DNA of 7,336 nt. Source: Porticoccaceae bacterium. Lineage in GTDB: Bacteria > Pseudomonadota > Gammaproteobacteria > Pseudomonadales > Porticoccaceae. Location: positions 1 through 7,336 of the forward strand of contig JAHRWI010000251.1 in assembly GCA_019090225.1 (NCBI GenBank), read 5' to 3'. Made by a program: the position numbers and the translations under genes. Shown piece by piece: positions 6,475 through 7,336 of this stretch. Each line of letters opens with the position of its first letter. Within the stretch, counting starts at the first letter, position 1. Below the pieces are notes generated by a model. The model did not search any database, was not told the DNA's origin, and saw nothing but the letters and a program-made list of their open reading frames with translations.

Positions 6475-6603
6475 ATGACAACTAAAACATTGAACTTAGT
6501 AGCAGTGGGCATTTCGATCGTAATTATTGGTGGCTGGGGAATATACTGGGGCATCCAGGTTCAGGACGTACTTGAACTTCTCGAAATGGCTAAGTTGCAG
6601 TAA
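6475..6603 (+). CDS. Small single-helix membrane protein, 42 aa
   Basis: The ATG at 6475 has GAGAG about 6 bases upstream and opens a 42-residue frame ending in TAA at 6601-6603, only 18 bp after the preceding stop. The sequence is MTTKTLNLVAVGISIVIIGG (1-20) and then WGIYWGIQVQDVLELLEMAK (21-40). It has one hydrophobic helix at about 7-26 with a Gly/Trp-rich end, followed by a short amphipathic, acidic tail. The charge pattern (Lys4 before the helix, acids after it) predicts the N-terminus in the cytoplasm. Small proteins of this kind often stabilise or regulate a membrane complex, here perhaps the two DUF6644-like proteins. I do not recognise a family, and conservation is untested. Confidence 0.6.
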   Translation: MTTKTLNLVAVGISIVIIGGWGIYWGIQVQDVLELLEMAKLQ

Positions 6604-6708
6604 GCGATAAGCGGCTTTATAGATCGCAGTTTCAAACCTCAACTGTAGAGCCCAGATCTTTATAAGCCCCTCGCCGCAAGAACCCCCTAACAGGCATCAA
6701 TGTAATAC

Positions 6709-6748
6709 AAGCCAGAAGTTATCAAGCTGGCTTGTTAACTTCTGGCTT
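6709..6748. repeat. 40-bp near-perfect palindrome, possible hairpin or terminator
   Basis: AAGCCAGAAGTTA (6709-6721) is exactly inverted at 6736-6748. Inside, CAAGC (6723-6727) pairs with GCTTG (6730-6734). The only mismatches are T6722/T6735 and the central T6728/G6729. This gives an 18-bp stem, very stable as RNA. It lies 105 bp after the 42-aa gene, so it may end the DUF6644 transcript, but no run of T follows on the plus strand and the minus side is also poor. It could therefore be an intergenic palindromic element instead. Confidence 0.75.
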
Positions 6749-6773
6749 CACTCGCGAGCGTAGCGAGAGAGTG
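6749..6773. repeat. Second inverted repeat adjoining the palindrome
   Basis: Immediately after the 40-bp palindrome, CACTC (6749-6753) is inverted as GAGTG (6769-6773), and in a competing register CTCGC (6751-6755) pairs with GCGAG (6763-6767) around a 7-base loop. The GCGAGCGTAGCGAG core resembles intergenic palindromic repeats of the REP type that I have seen in proteobacterial genomes. Assignment to a repeat family is not possible from one copy. Confidence 0.5.
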
Positions 6774-6813
6774 GGGAACAAACCAAGCCCTCGCCTCAGA
6801 TACTTAAAACCCC

Positions 6814-6841
6814 CTATCCAGCCTTCTCTATCTAGCCTTCA
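6814..6841. repeat. Imperfect 14-bp tandem duplication
   Basis: CTATCCAGCCTTCT (6814-6827) is followed directly by CTATCTAGCCTTCA (6828-6841), matching at 12 of 14 positions. It lies in the gene-free region with no visible coding context. Slippage is the simplest explanation. Confidence 0.75.
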
Positions 6842-7155
6842 ACCATTCTAAATGAGAGGGGGGACAGCTAGAAAGAACCTTTCCGCCACGCTTGCGCTGC
6901 CCTCTTAGATCCAACACTCGCTGTCAATTAGCAAAGACGCTAATAAGCTTAGTGATCAGAGAATCTCTCCTCGCACTAGCACTCCAGAGAACTATCAAGA
7001 ACGTCGACATTCCAGCAAGCAAAACCGGTGGAAGGCTGAACAAAGGTGGTATCAAACCCCCACGCCAGATAAACCCAGGAGAGTAAAGAGATTATTACTG
7101 ACAGCACCTCAGTGGGCGAGAAAGTCCACTGCAATGCTTATTTGGAAGAAGTAGA

Positions 7156-7196
7156 AAACAAAAACCTCCGACAGAAGCTGCTGGAGGTTTTTGTTT
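7156..7196 (-). terminator. Strong factor-independent terminator, likely bidirectional
   Basis: AAACAAAAACCTCC (7156-7169) is exactly inverted as GGAGGTTTTTGTTT (7183-7196), with a 13-base middle that can itself form CAG/CTG. On the minus strand the GGAGG arm runs straight into TTTTTGTTTTC, a classic U-rich tail, 44 bases after the stop of the leftward gene at 7241. On the plus strand the same arm gives TTTTTGTTTAATT, so it could also stop any transcript coming from the DUF6644 unit. Confidence 0.9.
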
Positions 7197-7240
7197 AATT
7201 AGCAGTATTTAAACCTACCGCTCTTTGTAGCCTTTACGAT

Positions 7241-7336
7241 TTAAAGCGCCGCGCTGGCAGCCTCTTTCTCCATCTGCCGCGCGCCGCCCAGCATACCTGT
7301 CATCGCGTGATTACCCTCGTGACAGGCATATTCAAA
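7241..7336 (-). CDS. C-terminal end of a secreted family protein, 5' part outside window
   Basis: On the minus strand the last 31 codons of a gene enter from the right edge and end in TAA at 7241-7243. The visible residues begin FEYACHEGNHAMTGMLGGAR and continue with a Glu/Ala-rich end (MEKEAASAAL). The YACHEGN motif followed by a Gly-Ala-Arg segment and a charged Ala-rich end is, as I recall, the characteristic C-terminus of exported proteobacterial proteins in the same broad group as the 285-aa protein of this window, often beside DUF6152 genes. The 285-aa protein ends differently (FKCVEFVEEMLYG), so this would be a different subfamily. A proper terminator follows. The function of the family is not known to me. 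Confidence 0.7.
   Translation of the reverse strand, partial: FEYACHEGNHAMTGMLGGARQMEKEAASAAL

Larger units (their letters stand above)
6604..7155. other. Gene-free stretch downstream of the DUF6644 unit
   Basis: No convincing gene lies in these 552 bases. They hold the 40-bp palindrome (6709-6748), a second hairpin (6749-6773), an imperfect 14-bp tandem duplication (6814-6841) and a stem of CAGTGG with CCACTG (7110-7115 and 7126-7131). A 64-codon frame (6892-7086) has no ribosome binding site or family resemblance. The density of short inverted repeats suggests an intergenic repeat element, a decayed mobile element or an unannotated RNA. I cannot choose between these. Confidence 0.5.

Noticed and set aside
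6892..7086. 64-codon open frame on the plus strand
   Set aside because: No ribosome binding site, a basic low-similarity product and no neighbours in register. Treated as noise in the gene-free region.
7070..7198. Open frame ending in TAA at 7196-7198 with a coiled-coil-like end (ENKNLRQKLLEVFV)
   Set aside because: It reads through the terminator hairpin and has only GTG or ATT as starts. The only site that looks like a ribosome binding site (AGGAG) precedes an ATT, so the frame is probably chance.

Overview
This window most resembles a chromosomal segment of a Gram-negative proteobacterium, probably an environmental, perhaps marine, gammaproteobacterium. That placement is an inference. It rests on the lipoprotein and Sec signal peptides, a C-terminal CXXCH haem site of the cytochrome c' type, a HupE/UreJ-like permease, and protein families (COG2159 amidohydrolase, DUF6152, DUF6644) that I know mainly from proteobacteria. 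There is no rRNA, tRNA, CRISPR array, recognisable transposase or phage gene.

Layout from left to right. (1) A leftward, 3'-truncated COG2159 amidohydrolase (1-1045). (2) A divergent intergenic region (1046-1444) with a perfect 28-bp tandem duplication in the amidohydrolase leader. (3) A rightward two-gene unit: a HupE/UreJ-type membrane permease (1445-2173) and a single-pass 'transmembrane anchor' protein (2199-2798, TTG start). (4) A convergent spacer (2799-2984) full of degenerate short repeats. (5) A leftward three-gene unit of exported proteins, in transcription order: a 285-aa secreted protein of an unnamed family (4067-4924, GTG start), a small secreted DUF6152 protein (3538-3966), and a haem-binding cytochrome-c'-like lipoprotein (2985-3488). 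(6) A 345-bp divergent spacer holding 14-bp tandem repeats with a 10-bp palindrome at the core. (7) A rightward unit of two paralogous four-helix DUF6644-like membrane proteins (5270-5845 and 5935-6456) followed by a 42-aa single-helix membrane protein (6475-6603). (8) About 550 bp without a convincing gene (6604-7155), containing a 40-bp near-perfect palindrome and other short repeats. (9) A strong factor-independent terminator (7156-7196) that ends a leftward gene entering from the right edge (7241-7336). Only its last 31 residues are visible, and they match the C-terminus of secreted proteins often found with DUF6152.

How the genes may work together. The divergent block from 2985 to 6603 combines two or three exported proteins of unknown function, one with a haem site, with three integral membrane proteins. 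This looks like an envelope module, possibly a redox or electron-transfer step attached to breakdown of an organic substrate, to which the amidohydrolase could also belong. No activity has been assigned to DUF6152, DUF6644 or the 285-aa family as far as I know, so the functional link is a hypothesis from gene order. It is the best candidate here for an undescribed system.
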